A stretch of DNA of 64,000 nucleotides from Gelidibacter maritimus (lineage in GTDB: Bacteria; Bacteroidota; Bacteroidia; Flavobacteriales; Flavobacteriaceae), in assembly GCF_014062315.1 (NCBI RefSeq), contig NZ_JACGLT010000013.1, positions 1 through 64,000 of the forward strand. The letters are read 5' to 3'. Position 1 is the first letter of the stretch; each line of letters starts with the position of its first letter. A model generated the notes under the pieces. That model did no database searches. It was given only the letters and a program-made list of their open reading frames with translations, and was not told where the DNA came from. Position numbers and translations under genes: made by a program. Shown one piece after another: positions 18,936 to 28,384 of this stretch.

Positions 18936-19799
18936 CTACCATCCTCCAGAAGCACCGCCACCTCCAAAGCCACCGCCACCGAATCCACCACCAAAACCTC
19001 CGCCACCGCCAAAGCCACCACCAAAACCACCTCCAGAAGAACGCCCGCCGCCGCCAAAACCACCACGTCCTAAATTGCTCAGAATTATGGCATCCCAGAT
19101 ACTTGGTCCCGAACTTCTATGATTCCCAGGGCCACCGCCACCATTATTGTTTTTAGAGACTGATATCATGATGATGATGAAAATGATAAAGAGAAGGAAA
19201 ATAAAACCAACCGGAATTCCTTCTTCAGTATTGACTTGTCGAGTGCCTTGATATTCTCCCATCATCACTTCAAAAATAGCATCTGCGCCTCGGTTCAGAC
19301 CGCCGTAGTAATCATTTTGTCTAAAATAGGGGAGGATGTCGCGCTCAATGATCCGTTTGGACATCGCATCTGTTAATAAATGCTCGGTGCCATAGCCTGT
19401 ATTGATTGCAATTTTTCGGTCGTCTCTAGCCAATAGGATCAAGATACCATTGTCTTCTTTTTCTTGTCCAATGCCCCATTTTTGTCCCCATTGCGCACCT
19501 AAATAATTGATGTTTTCTCCTTGTGTAGAACTAATAATTGCGACTACAATTTGGGTGGAAGTAGTGTCTGAATATTTAATCAGTTTTTGTTCTAAAGTCG
19601 TTTTCTGACTATCCGATAGTAACGGAACGTATTGGTAAACACTCGTCTGTTCAGTGGTTTTTGCTGGTTTATCCGGGATATTAAATTGAGAAAAACCAAA
19701 TTGGAAACAACCTAAAATCAACAAGGTGCTAAAAAGAAAGCGTTTAAAAACGCTTTCTTTGGTAATGGTAATTAATGGACTGTTGAGCGAAGACTGCAT
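18936..19799 (-). CDS. TPM domain protein with glycine-rich tail (YgcG type)
   Basis: The 287 residues carry a signal sequence (about 18-38), a TPM (DUF477) domain (about 55-175, with LSDSQKTTLEQKL and QWGQKWGIG), a transmembrane helix (about 187-208) and a low-complexity Gly/Ser tail (about 226-287). TPM domains occur in membrane-linked proteins including plant thylakoid and bacterial LemA-associated proteins. It is last in the M23-MerR-LemA-TPM-TPM series. The plus-strand frame opposite the Gly tail is an artefact of GGN codons. Confidence 0.85.
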   Translation of the reverse strand: MQSSLNSPLITITKESVFKRFLFSTLLILGCFQFGFSQFNIPDKPAKTTEQTSVYQYVPLLSDSQKTTLEQKLIKYSDTTSTQIVVAIISSTQGENINYLGAQWGQKWGIGQEKEDNGILILLARDDRKIAINTGYGTEHLLTDAMSKRIIERDILPYFRQNDYYGGLNRGADAIFEVMMGEYQGTRQVNTEEGIPVGFIFLLFIIFIIIMISVSKNNNGGGGPGNHRSSGPSIWDAIILSNLGRGGFGGGGRSSGGGFGGGFGGGGGFGGGFGGGGFGGGGASGGW

Positions 19800-19816
19800 A
19801 CGGCTTACTTAATTTA

Positions 19817-20254
19817 TTATCCTATTGAAATATCGTCAGGAATTTCATTTTTATCGCCGGTTTCCCAAGGGAAATAAGTTTCCAATTGCTTTCCAGCTTT
19901 TAAAATGCCATCAACTAATCCTTGTTTGAAATGACCTCTCTTAAAATGAGCTTGCATGACATTTTTTGTGCTTTCCCAGAAATCATCGTCCACGACATTG
20001 TTAATGCCTTCATCCCCGAAAATCACAAAAGTCTTATCTTCTACAGCTACATAAATTAAAACCCCATTCTGTAATTTGGTGTTGTCCATTTTAAGTAAGT
20101 GAAACACCTCTAACGCACGCTCATAAGCATCCATTTTAGCCGTTTTTTCGAGATGGACGCGTATTTCTCCCGAGGTATTCTTTTCCGCTGTCCTTATGGC
20201 CTCAATCACTTGTTGCTCCTCTGCGGCAGTTAGGAAATCTTCTATTTTCGACAT
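19817..20254 (-). CDS. TPM domain protein, cytoplasmic form
   Basis: The 145-residue protein is a TPM (DUF477) domain without signal peptide or membrane span: EDFLTAAEEQQVIEAIRTAEKNTSGEIRVHLE, then VLIYVAVEDKTFVIFGDEGI. It pairs with the membrane TPM protein 17 bp downstream; this LemA plus two TPM genes arrangement is recurrent in Flavobacteriia. Molecular function unknown. Confidence 0.85.
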   Translation of the reverse strand: MSKIEDFLTAAEEQQVIEAIRTAEKNTSGEIRVHLEKTAKMDAYERALEVFHLLKMDNTKLQNGVLIYVAVEDKTFVIFGDEGINNVVDDDFWESTKNVMQAHFKRGHFKQGLVDGILKAGKQLETYFPWETGDKNEIPDDISIG

Positions 20255-20312
20255 TTTATGTTTTTTTAGAATTGGTGCTTCAATGGAAATTATTCAGTTA
20301 ACGCTAAGATTT

Positions 20313-20909
20313 CTAAAAATCAAAATCTACATCTGGCGCATTCTCAGCACCGGCATCTGCTTTATAATAGCTCATGTCATCAAAGTTAAAGAGACCTGCC
20401 AGAATACTGTTGGGAAAGATTTTGATATGTTTATTATAAGGTTCAACGTTTCCGTTAAATCGATCTCTCGCCACGTTAATTCTGTTTTCAGTGCCTTCCA
20501 ACTGCGACTGTAATTCCAAGAAGTTCTGATTTGCTTTTAATTCAGGATAACGCTCTACCGATACCAAAAGTTTGGACAGTGCACCACTCAACCCGTTTTG
20601 GGCTTGTTGAAACTGTGCCATGTTCTCTTCAGTAAGATTATTGGCATCTATGGTTGTAGATGTGGCTTTTGCACGTGCTTCAATAACCTCTGTCAAAGTA
20701 GTACGCTCAAAATCGGCGGCCCCTTGTACTGTTTTTACAAGATTGCCTATAAGATCATTTCGACGTTGGTAGCTACTTTCAACATCGCCCCAACTTCTGG
20801 TGGCAGTTTCTTTTAATTCTACCGCTGTGTTGTTGAAGTTTTTTCCCCAAGAGTAAAGTGCAATTGCAATTAAAGCAATAATAATTACAGGAACGAGCCA
20901 TTTTTTCAT
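20313..20909 (-). CDS. LemA family protein
   Basis: The 198-residue protein has one N-terminal transmembrane helix (about 5-22), then the LemA helical domain with YQRRNDLIGNLVKTVQG and FPNSILAGLFNF near the end. LemA proteins are membrane-anchored coiled-coil proteins, usually adjacent to TPM proteins as here. The role is not established. Confidence 0.92.
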   Translation of the reverse strand: MKKWLVPVIIIALIAIALYSWGKNFNNTAVELKETATRSWGDVESSYQRRNDLIGNLVKTVQGAADFERTTLTEVIEARAKATSTTIDANNLTEENMAQFQQAQNGLSGALSKLLVSVERYPELKANQNFLELQSQLEGTENRINVARDRFNGNVEPYNKHIKIFPNSILAGLFNFDDMSYYKADAGAENAPDVDFDF

Positions 20910-20921
20910 ATAATGTTGGTT

Positions 20922-21251
20922 TTAGAGTTGTGTTTTAATTTTTATTAATTGAGCTTTTATACCTTTTAATTTGCTGATGATTTCAAACGTGCTGAGCGCT
21001 TCTTGTTTTTGCTCCTTCAAATGGGTCTTCGCGCCTTCAAGGGTAAAACCGCGCACCTTAACCAAATGATAAATAAATTTAAGGTTTTTAATGTCTTCCG
21101 GTGTAAACTTACGGTTGCCTTTAGCGTTCTTCTTTGGCTTTAAGATGTCAAATTCTTTTTCCCAAAATCGGATTAAAGATGTGTTGACCTTGAAGGCCTT
21201 GGCTACTTCACCAATACCATAATATCTTTTTTCTGGAAGATCGATCTGCAT
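20922..21251 (-). CDS. MerR family transcriptional regulator
   Basis: The 109-residue protein has the winged-helix MerR DNA-binding region (YYGIGEVAKAFKVNTSLIRFWEKEFDIL, FTPEDIKNLKFIYHLVKVRGFTLEGAK) and a short coiled coil, but no ligand-binding domain. It sits 1 bp after the M23 gene stop and upstream of lemA. Its conserved position suggests it acts on this cluster or on envelope functions; that is inference. Confidence 0.9.
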   Translation of the reverse strand: MQIDLPEKRYYGIGEVAKAFKVNTSLIRFWEKEFDILKPKKNAKGNRKFTPEDIKNLKFIYHLVKVRGFTLEGAKTHLKEQKQEALSTFEIISKLKGIKAQLIKIKTQL

Positions 21252-21252
21252 A

Positions 21253-22224
21253 TTAATCTAAGGATTGATTTTCTAGAGAAGCATGCTCCAATAATTTACT
21301 ATACTCTTCAGCCGATAAATTTCCGTAATAGAAGTTGATTGGATTGATCCGATCACCATCTTTAAATACCTCATAATGTAAATGTGGCGCTTCAGAACGT
21401 CCTGTACTACCAACAAATCCAATTAAATCACCACGTTTTACCTTCTGATTAACCCGAACATTATATTTGTACAAGTGGGCATACAAGGTAACATAACCAT
21501 AGCCATGATCAATACGGATGTGGTTGCCATAACCGGTTGAGGAATTATCAGCTCGTTTGACCACACCATCACCTGAAGCGTAAATTGGTGTACCACGAGG
21601 CGCTGTGAAATCCATTCCATAATGAAACTTTCTAACTTTCGTAAACGGATCGGTTCGATAACCATAACCAGATGCCATTCGGGTCATATCCTCGATGTTT
21701 ATGGGCTGAATGGCAGGAATTGACGCTAAAAATTTTTCTTTGTCTTCAGCAAGCACCACTATTTCATCCAAAGACTTGGATTGCACTACAATTTGCTTTT
21801 GTAGAATATCCATGCGCCGGTTGGCTTCAATGATTATTTTTGAATTATCAAACCCTTCTAAAGCTTTATATCGATTGATGCCTCCAAATCCAGCCTTCCG
21901 CTGCTCTTCGGGAATAGGATTGGCAGCAAAATAAAGTCTATAAATGGCATTGTCCCGTTGTTCAACATTGGCCAACACCGCTTGCGCCTCGTCCATCTTT
22001 TTGTTGAGCAATTGGTATTGAAGTTCCATGTGTTGCAATTCTCTTGCTAACGCACGCTCTTTAGGCGATTGTATAAACTGACTCGCCAAAAAGACAAATA
22101 AGAAACCAAACAAGGCTGAGCCTAAAATAAAGATAGAAGCATATTTAAAAGTATTCCTTTTTCTACGCTCTATTTTCTTATAAGAGAGGGTGTCAGAATC
22201 GTAATAATATTTTACCTTACTCAT
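21253..22224 (-). CDS. M23 family metallopeptidase
   Basis: The 323-residue protein has an N-terminal transmembrane helix (about 28-50), a coiled coil (about 55-100) and a C-terminal LytM/M23 domain (about 195-305). Zinc-site motifs are HYGMD (HxxxD) and HLH in APHLHYEV. It is an inner-membrane-anchored peptidoglycan endopeptidase or a LytM-type activator of division hydrolases. The metal ligands look intact, so activity is possible. Divergent from alaS with 219 bp between. Confidence 0.92.
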   Translation of the reverse strand: MSKVKYYYDSDTLSYKKIERRKRNTFKYASIFILGSALFGFLFVFLASQFIQSPKERALARELQHMELQYQLLNKKMDEAQAVLANVEQRDNAIYRLYFAANPIPEEQRKAGFGGINRYKALEGFDNSKIIIEANRRMDILQKQIVVQSKSLDEIVVLAEDKEKFLASIPAIQPINIEDMTRMASGYGYRTDPFTKVRKFHYGMDFTAPRGTPIYASGDGVVKRADNSSTGYGNHIRIDHGYGYVTLYAHLYKYNVRVNQKVKRGDLIGFVGSTGRSEAPHLHYEVFKDGDRINPINFYYGNLSAEEYSKLLEHASLENQSLD

Positions 22225-22379
22225 TTCCTAATTTATACTATTTTTGCACAGTTAAAAAGACTGTAAAAGGTCTTTAGACATGAAGCTAACGAACAAACCT
22301 ACAAAATATTTTATTTGTAAATTTAGTAAAACTAAATGATTCTCGATTAAACTAAGCCTGCGATATATCAACTTTAAAA

Positions 22380-22387
22380 TAATTTTG
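22380..22387 (+). promoter_or_regulatory. Possible -7 element of alaS
   Basis: TAATTTTG matches TAnnTTTG and lies 57 bp before the alaS start. No TTG occurs at the expected -33 distance, so support is partial. Confidence 0.35.
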
Positions 22388-22443
22388 TGAAAAAGTCGGC
22401 CATATCACAATTATAACCTATTATAAGACATCAATTTATCAAA

Positions 22444-25056
22444 ATGAAATCTCAAGACATCCGTTCCACATTTTTAAACTTTTTTAAGAACAAACAGCAT
22501 AGTATTGTGCCATCGGCACCCATGGTTCTAAAAGATGATCCAACCTTAATGTTTGTCAATTCCGGAATGGCACCTTTTAAGGAATATTTCTTGGGCAACG
22601 CGCAACCCAAAAACAGCAGAATTGCCGATTCCCAAAAATGCCTTCGTGTTTCTGGCAAACACAATGATTTGGAAGAAGTGGGGTATGACACCTATCATCA
22701 TACCTTGTTTGAAATGCTTGGTAATTGGAGTTTTGGAGATTATTTCAAGAAAGAAGCCATTGCTTGGGCCTGGGAACTACTGGTGGATGTTTACGGAATA
22801 GATAAAGATATTCTGTATGTGACCGTTTTTGAAGGCAACGCTGAAGATAACTTGCCAATGGATCAGGAAGCTTTTGACCTGTGGAAATCTTTTATTTCTG
22901 AAGATCGTATTTTGATGGGTAATAAAAAGGATAACTTTTGGGAAATGGGCGAGCAAGGCCCATGTGGTCCATGTAGTGAAATTCATGTGGATATCCGATC
23001 GGCAGAAGAAAAAGCAGCGGTCGATGGTAAGACCTTAGTGAATATGGATCACCCTCAAGTGGTTGAAATTTGGAATTTGGTTTTTATGCAATACAACCGA
23101 AAAGCCAACGGATCTTTAGAGCCATTGCCTCAAAAACATATTGATACTGGAATGGGGTTTGAGCGTCTGTGCATGGTGTTGCAGGGTGTTCAGTCTAATT
23201 ATGATACGGATGTATTTACGCCAATTATTCGTGAAATAGAAACCATTTCAGAAAAACCTTATGGCAATAATGAAGACGTAGATGTTGCCATACGGGTTAT
23301 TTCCGATCACGTACGTGCCGTGGCATTTTCTATTGCCGATGGACAATTACCAAGTAACACCGGTGCAGGTTATGTCATTCGCCGGATTTTAAGAAGAGCC
23401 ATTCGTTACAGTTTCACATTTTTAGATCAGAAAGAGCCGTTTATTTATAGGTTAGTTGATGTACTGAGCAAGAAGATGGGCGATGCTTTTCCGGAATTGA
23501 AATCGCAAAAACAGCTGATTGAAAACGTTATAAAAGAGGAGGAGCAATCGTTCTTAAGAACTTTAGATCAAGGTTTGGTCCTTTTAAACCGAGTAGTAGA
23601 AGAATCAAACTCAAAAATTATATCAGGTGAAAAGGTGTTTGAACTTTACGATACCTTCGGATTTCCAATTGACCTTACGGCATTAATATTGAGAGAGAAA
23701 GGACTGGAACTTAATGAAGAAGGGTTTCATCTTGAAATGAAAAAGCAAAAAGACCGCTCACGTGCCGCCAGCGAAATGTCCACTGAAGATTGGACTATTT
23801 TGATGGAAGATGATGTACAGGAATTTATAGGCTATGATTTTCTTGAAACCAATGTAAAAATTACCCGATATAGAAAAGTCGTATCTAAAAAAGACGGCGA
23901 AATGTACCAATTGGTATTCAATCTGACGCCATTTTATGCAGAAGGCGGCGGACAAGTTGGTGATAAGGGGTATTTAACCGACAGTAACGGTGATGTTGTG
24001 TATATTTTAGACACTAAGAGAGAAAATAATGTTGCCATTCATTTCACTAAAAGTTTGCCAAAGGATCTTACGGGAACTTTTAAGGCCTCAGTAGATGCAA
24101 AACAGCGCAGAAGAACTGAATCCAACCATACGGCAACGCACTTGTTGCATCAGGCCTTACGAGAGGTATTGGGTGAACATGTGGAGCAAAAAGGAAGTGC
24201 GGTGCATTCAAAGTACCTTCGTTTTGATTTTTCGCATTTTTCAAAACTGACACCGGAAGAATTGAATGATGTTGAAAATTTCGTCAACGCGCGTATTGAT
24301 GGGAAATTGGATCTTCAAGAGCAGCGTAATATTCCGATGGAGTTAGCGATTGAAGAAGGTGCCATAGCGTTATTTGGAGAAAAGTATGGTGATACCGTTC
24401 GGACGGTTCGTTATGGGAAGTCATTTGAATTATGTGGCGGTACACACGTTAAAAACACTAGGGATATTTGGTATTTCAAGATAATTTCGGAAAGCGCAGT
24501 AGCTTCTGGTATTCGTCGTATAGAGGCCATTACCAATGATGCCGTAAAAGACTATTATCAAGAACATGACCGTGAATTTTATAGAATCAAAGGTCTTTTG
24601 AATAATGCGCAAGAGCCTTACAAAGCCATTCAGAGTTTGCAATCTGAGAACGATGAGTTAAAAAAGCAAATCGAGAATTTGTTAAAAGATAAAGCCAAAA
24701 ACTTGAAAGGCGATCTTAAAAACGAATTAAAGGAAATTCAAGGCATCCAGTTTTTAGCGAAAAAAGTAGATTTGGATGCCTCGGGAATCAAGGATCTTTC
24801 ATTTGAAATGGGGCAGCAATATGACAATTTATTTTTGTTGTTTGGCGCTGAAAATGATGGAAAGGCATTATTATCCTGCTATATCTCTAAAGAATTGGTG
24901 AAAAGTAAAGGTTTAAATGCAGGTGCTATTGTCCGCGAATTGGGTAAACATATCCAAGGCGGTGGGGGCGGACAGCCATTTTTTGCAACAGCGGGCGGTA
25001 AAAATCCGGCTGGGATTGAAAAGGCTTTAGAGGCTGCGGCGGGGTATTTGAAATAA
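22444..25056 (+). CDS. alaS: Alanine--tRNA ligase
   Basis: Charges tRNA-Ala. The 870-residue protein has a class II catalytic domain (N-terminal, [19 protein letters not shown] and the GxGFER-like TGMGFERL), an editing domain with HTATH and CGGTH zinc-binding motifs, and a C-terminal DHHA1-type domain with [14 protein letters not shown]. Length is normal and all core motifs are present. Divergent from the M23 gene, a common flavobacterial pairing. Confidence 0.98.
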   Translation: MKSQDIRSTFLNFFKNKQHSIVPSAPMVLKDDPTLMFVNSGMAPFKEYFLGNAQPKNSRIADSQKCLRVSGKHNDLEEVGYDTYHHTLFEMLGNWSFGDYFKKEAIAWAWELLVDVYGIDKDILYVTVFEGNAEDNLPMDQEAFDLWKSFISEDRILMGNKKDNFWEMGEQGPCGPCSEIHVDIRSAEEKAAVDGKTLVNMDHPQVVEIWNLVFMQYNRKANGSLEPLPQKHIDTGMGFERLCMVLQGVQSNYDTDVFTPIIREIETISEKPYGNNEDVDVAIRVISDHVRAVAFSIADGQLPSNTGAGYVIRRILRRAIRYSFTFLDQKEPFIYRLVDVLSKKMGDAFPELKSQKQLIENVIKEEEQSFLRTLDQGLVLLNRVVEESNSKIISGEKVFELYDTFGFPIDLTALILREKGLELNEEGFHLEMKKQKDRSRAASEMSTEDWTILMEDDVQEFIGYDFLETNVKITRYRKVVSKKDGEMYQLVFNLTPFYAEGGGQVGDKGYLTDSNGDVVYILDTKRENNVAIHFTKSLPKDLTGTFKASVDAKQRRRTESNHTATHLLHQALREVLGEHVEQKGSAVHSKYLRFDFSHFSKLTPEELNDVENFVNARIDGKLDLQEQRNIPMELAIEEGAIALFGEKYGDTVRTVRYGKSFELCGGTHVKNTRDIWYFKIISESAVASGIRRIEAITNDAVKDYYQEHDREFYRIKGLLNNAQEPYKAIQSLQSENDELKKQIENLLKDKAKNLKGDLKNELKEIQGIQFLAKKVDLDASGIKDLSFEMGQQYDNLFLLFGAENDGKALLSCYISKELVKSKGLNAGAIVRELGKHIQGGGGGQPFFATAGGKNPAGIEKALEAAAGYLK

Positions 25057-25316
25057 ATTATCTTTTGATAAAGTTGAATAGATTTCTCGCAGAAGCACTC
25101 ATCAAATCTTACGCAGAGGCTTCAATTAAATCGATCGTAGAGACACAGAGATTTAATGGACAATAGATTGATTGGAGATTCGATAAATAAGTTTGAAATA
25201 TTAAAAACTTGGCATCTTCGCGACTTTGCGAGCTGAAAAAGAAAATTTCTTAAATACGTATTTCATCGTATGGTTTTATAGGTTTCAAAAGCTTTTATTT
25301 GTAAAAAAGTCTACCT

Positions 25317-26030
25317 ATGCTGTTTTCTGTTTATATGCCTAATCGCAACAATTTGTATGTGTGGATGAATATCGTGTTTCTGGTAGGCTTCCTTCTGATG
25401 GGAAAAATTACACCCTATGCAATTTTGTTTGGATACTTTTTAGAGACAGTAATTATCGGGATGTTCAATATTTTTAAGATGGTGGCAGCATCTCGTCACG
25501 ATGGCTCAGGCAAATCTATTGGTTTTTTAGTTCTTTTTTTTATCTTCCATTATGGCATGTTTGTGGCCATTCAGTCCGTTTTTGTTTTTGTAATCATCGG
25601 AATGGAGGGGCAAACTTTCGTTAAGGAGCCGTTTCACATTATTGAAAATTATCGGGCGATACTGAGTTTGGAAGGTATGGTTTATGTTCTTCCTATTTTA
25701 ATTGGAACACAGTTGATGAAATTCATTTTCGATTTTATGCAGTCTCAAAAATATCTTGAGTTTGCAGCTTATGAAATTATGTATAAACCTTATGTCCGAA
25801 TAGTGATCCAACAATTTGCGGTCATAATTGCGTTTTTTTTCTTTATAATATTTGCCGACGCAGCACTTATAGCAGCGCTTTTACTTATTTTTTTCAAATC
25901 GCTTATCGATTTTGGTTTAACTGCTATTCGTGAAGACACCAAAGTTCTCGAATACCTTGTAGAGAAATTTTATGATGGCAAAACACCTAAGGATAAATTA
26001 AGAAAACAACTTTTATTGTTTTCGGAATAG
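25317..26030 (+). CDS. Multi-pass membrane protein, DUF6498-like
   Basis: The 237-residue hydrophobic protein has about six predicted transmembrane segments (for example 15-40, 70-100, 115-135, 165-195). It resembles the DUF6498 membrane family in the early GYFLETVIIGMFNIFKM segment. Function unknown. A second ATG at 25335 could be the real start. It stands alone between alaS and the beta-propeller gene. Confidence 0.65.
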   Translation: MLFSVYMPNRNNLYVWMNIVFLVGFLLMGKITPYAILFGYFLETVIIGMFNIFKMVAASRHDGSGKSIGFLVLFFIFHYGMFVAIQSVFVFVIIGMEGQTFVKEPFHIIENYRAILSLEGMVYVLPILIGTQLMKFIFDFMQSQKYLEFAAYEIMYKPYVRIVIQQFAVIIAFFFFIIFADAALIAALLLIFFKSLIDFGLTAIREDTKVLEYLVEKFYDGKTPKDKLRKQLLLFSE

Positions 26031-26179
26031 TCTTGAAAATTCCAAATTCCGTTTCTGATTAAACTTTAATATTCAACATTCAGGATGCGATATTCAAATA
26101 CTGCTAATCCATAACCTCTCATCCCACATCCGCCTATAGCCCAAAAGTTACATTCAGACAAATTTTGATTGCCCAAAAT

Positions 26180-26197
26180 ATACGACATATGCCGTAT
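26180..26197. promoter_or_regulatory. 18-bp near-palindrome upstream of the beta-propeller gene
   Basis: ATACGRCATATGYCGTAT is symmetrical except for one mismatched pair and lies 61 bp before the ATG at 26258. This is the form of a dimeric regulator site. No second copy was noticed in the window. Confidence 0.4.
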
Positions 26198-26257
26198 TGA
26201 TTCCCCTTCTCTTTATTTGCAATTTTGGAATATTATAAACCCCTTAATATTTCAACA

Positions 26258-28174
26258 ATGAAAATTCTATTACTTCAATTCAAACTTATGATGATGATTG
26301 CTCTCTTTTTCGGAACAACATCTGCAAATGCCCAAAAAGCTGAAACACCCAATCAAAGCTATGATCTTGGATCAAGTATCAACGAAATGACGCTCACCGT
26401 GGGTGGTGTATTAGTAGTCGCAACCAATGATGGTTTGGTCGGGATCAGGCCCACCGAAAGTCAGCCGGTTTTTAGGTTTAATGATTTTGGGAAGCTCAAA
26501 CCAGAAGAAACTCAGTTTGTTCCTAACTCCCCATATATAATCGTTACTCAAGGCGTTGGGTCTAAGTTTGCAGGTATAGCCAAAACCAAACGTGCCGTAA
26601 TCGATTATATGACCGGAAAAGTCATTTTTAATTCAGATACGGACAACTGGAATCAAGTTTTTACTTGCGATGTGGTGTTGCCACAGAATAAATTGATCTT
26701 AAGTGGCATACAAAAAGAAGGAGATAAATTTGAAAAAACTACACCAAAAGTAGCCGTATATGATTTAGGAGCATCAAAATTGGATTATAGTTTTTTCTTG
26801 GATAAACCAGGTCGTGTTGGTGTTGCCAAGGATGTCAGTGTGACCGGAACTCCATTGCTGTTAAAAGACATGTTAATTATTCCAACGGCACAAGGCTTGG
26901 TTGCAAAATCACATACGGGAGAAGATATATGGACCACTAAAATCAAAGGCATTAATTGGATGGTTGCTGATGCTACTGAAAAGGAAATTTATGGTTTTGA
27001 GACCACGTCCAACGGTAAAAACACCCGCATCCATAAAATAGGAAATAATGGTGCTGAACTGTGGAAGGATGACCGTAAAGTGCAAGGTAATATCTCCAAT
27101 TTCCAGATTCTTCCGCAGGGCTTGGCTGTGGTCAGTGATAAAAGTGACGGTGGCAGTTCGAGTGTGTTTTCAACAAAAAATGAATCTGAAATCGCCTTTT
27201 TAAGTGCAAATTCTGGAGAGGACTTGTGGGATAAAGCGCCAAAGACAAAAGGCTATGTCCAGCATTTCTATGTTCAGGACGATGGCATCTTATTTGGCAT
27301 CCAACAAGGTGGCATCAATAAAATTTCTTTTGATGGAAAAACTTTGTTTAAAAAGCCCCTAAAGACTGGAGAGAATATACTTGTTATGGCTGAGTCTCCA
27401 CAAGGCTTGATTTATATCACTGGAGAAGATGCTAATATTGTCGACTTAAAAACGGGGGACCAAGTCTGGAAAAAGCCATTGAAATATAAAAATTCAGCTG
27501 CGGTGGCTTCAACTTTTGATAGCGCCAAAAATAGATACCTTATCGCTGCAGATGACACGGTGTTTGCCATTGATGCAAATTCCGGAGATGTTTCAGAACT
27601 GGCCAAAGTGAAATTTGACGAAAAGGAAGCTGCGAATACGATGGAAATGAGAGATGGCAACATATTTCTTAGCGCTTCACAAAATTTGATGATGTTGGGT
27701 GATAATGGCGACCAAAAATACCATGGATACTATAAATCTCCTGGAAAAAGCGGATTTATGAAAGTTATGGGAGGTGTCATGGCAGTGGCGTCCACAGGTT
27801 TGGCAATGGCCCATGCGGCAAAGGCTGGAATGAACAAAACAGGCTATGGCAGCAGCAACAATTTAAGAAACTATAATGATTATGGTAAAGAAAACCAACG
27901 CGCGGCAGATATGTTTGCCTCTATTGGAGATGCCTCTTTTAATATGATGTCACAACGTTTTAAAGCTACAGCCGCGACAGAGAATGCACAATTCATTCTT
28001 ACAAAACTGGATGATGGCGTTGGTTTGGTTAAAGTCAATAAGGATACCGGAAACGTAGATAAAGAAATTGTTTTAAAAGATAAAAAACCCGAATATCAAG
28101 TAGATGATCTTGCGGGTGTTCTGTACTATAAGGCCAACGATAAGTCTATCTACGCTTACGATCTTAATAAATAA
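26258..28174 (+). CDS. Secreted PQQ-like beta-propeller repeat protein
   Basis: Starting at the ATG at 26258 the protein has 638 residues, with a signal peptide (hydrophobic run ending TTSANAQK). The body is built of blade-like repeats with W motifs and D-G turns (NDGLVGIRP, TGEDIWTTK, GAELWKDD, SGEDLWDK, TGDQVWKKP), typical of PQQ-like or WD-type propellers. A glycine/alanine-rich segment (about residues 500-530) interrupts the blades. The usual role is protein interaction at the envelope; enzymatic activity is not indicated. An upstream in-frame ATG at 26225 would spoil the signal peptide. Confidence 0.8.
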   Translation: MKILLLQFKLMMMIALFFGTTSANAQKAETPNQSYDLGSSINEMTLTVGGVLVVATNDGLVGIRPTESQPVFRFNDFGKLKPEETQFVPNSPYIIVTQGVGSKFAGIAKTKRAVIDYMTGKVIFNSDTDNWNQVFTCDVVLPQNKLILSGIQKEGDKFEKTTPKVAVYDLGASKLDYSFFLDKPGRVGVAKDVSVTGTPLLLKDMLIIPTAQGLVAKSHTGEDIWTTKIKGINWMVADATEKEIYGFETTSNGKNTRIHKIGNNGAELWKDDRKVQGNISNFQILPQGLAVVSDKSDGGSSSVFSTKNESEIAFLSANSGEDLWDKAPKTKGYVQHFYVQDDGILFGIQQGGINKISFDGKTLFKKPLKTGENILVMAESPQGLIYITGEDANIVDLKTGDQVWKKPLKYKNSAAVASTFDSAKNRYLIAADDTVFAIDANSGDVSELAKVKFDEKEAANTMEMRDGNIFLSASQNLMMLGDNGDQKYHGYYKSPGKSGFMKVMGGVMAVASTGLAMAHAAKAGMNKTGYGSSNNLRNYNDYGKENQRAADMFASIGDASFNMMSQRFKATAATENAQFILTKLDDGVGLVKVNKDTGNVDKEIVLKDKKPEYQVDDLAGVLYYKANDKSIYAYDLNK

Positions 28175-28309
28175 TTATATTCTTGGGATGAAGGTTAGGC
28201 GTGATTATCATATAATTACGCTTAATCTTTTTTAATTGCTATTTGTCGAAAAATACCTATCACAAAAACTTTTAGAACTATATTGGTAATGCTATTAATC
28301 AATTTTCTT

Positions 28310-28372
28310 AAGAAAGCATCAGCTATTTCCATTATTCAAAAATATGGGTTAATACTGATGCTTTCTTTTTTT
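28310..28372 (+). terminator. Inverted repeat with T-run just before the first kinase gene
   Basis: A perfect 13-bp inverted repeat (28310-28322 with 28355-28367) encloses a 32-nt loop and is followed by a T-run to 28372. It lies 136 bp after the propeller gene and only 13 bp before the likely kinase start at 28385. It may be the propeller gene's terminator or an attenuator in the kinase leader. Confidence 0.65.
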
Positions 28373-28384
28373 CAAATGCTTAAC

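Noticed and set aside
18881-19156. His-rich plus-strand frame
   Set aside because: It is antisense to the Gly-rich tail of the TPM protein, where GGN codons give His/Gln codons on the other strand.
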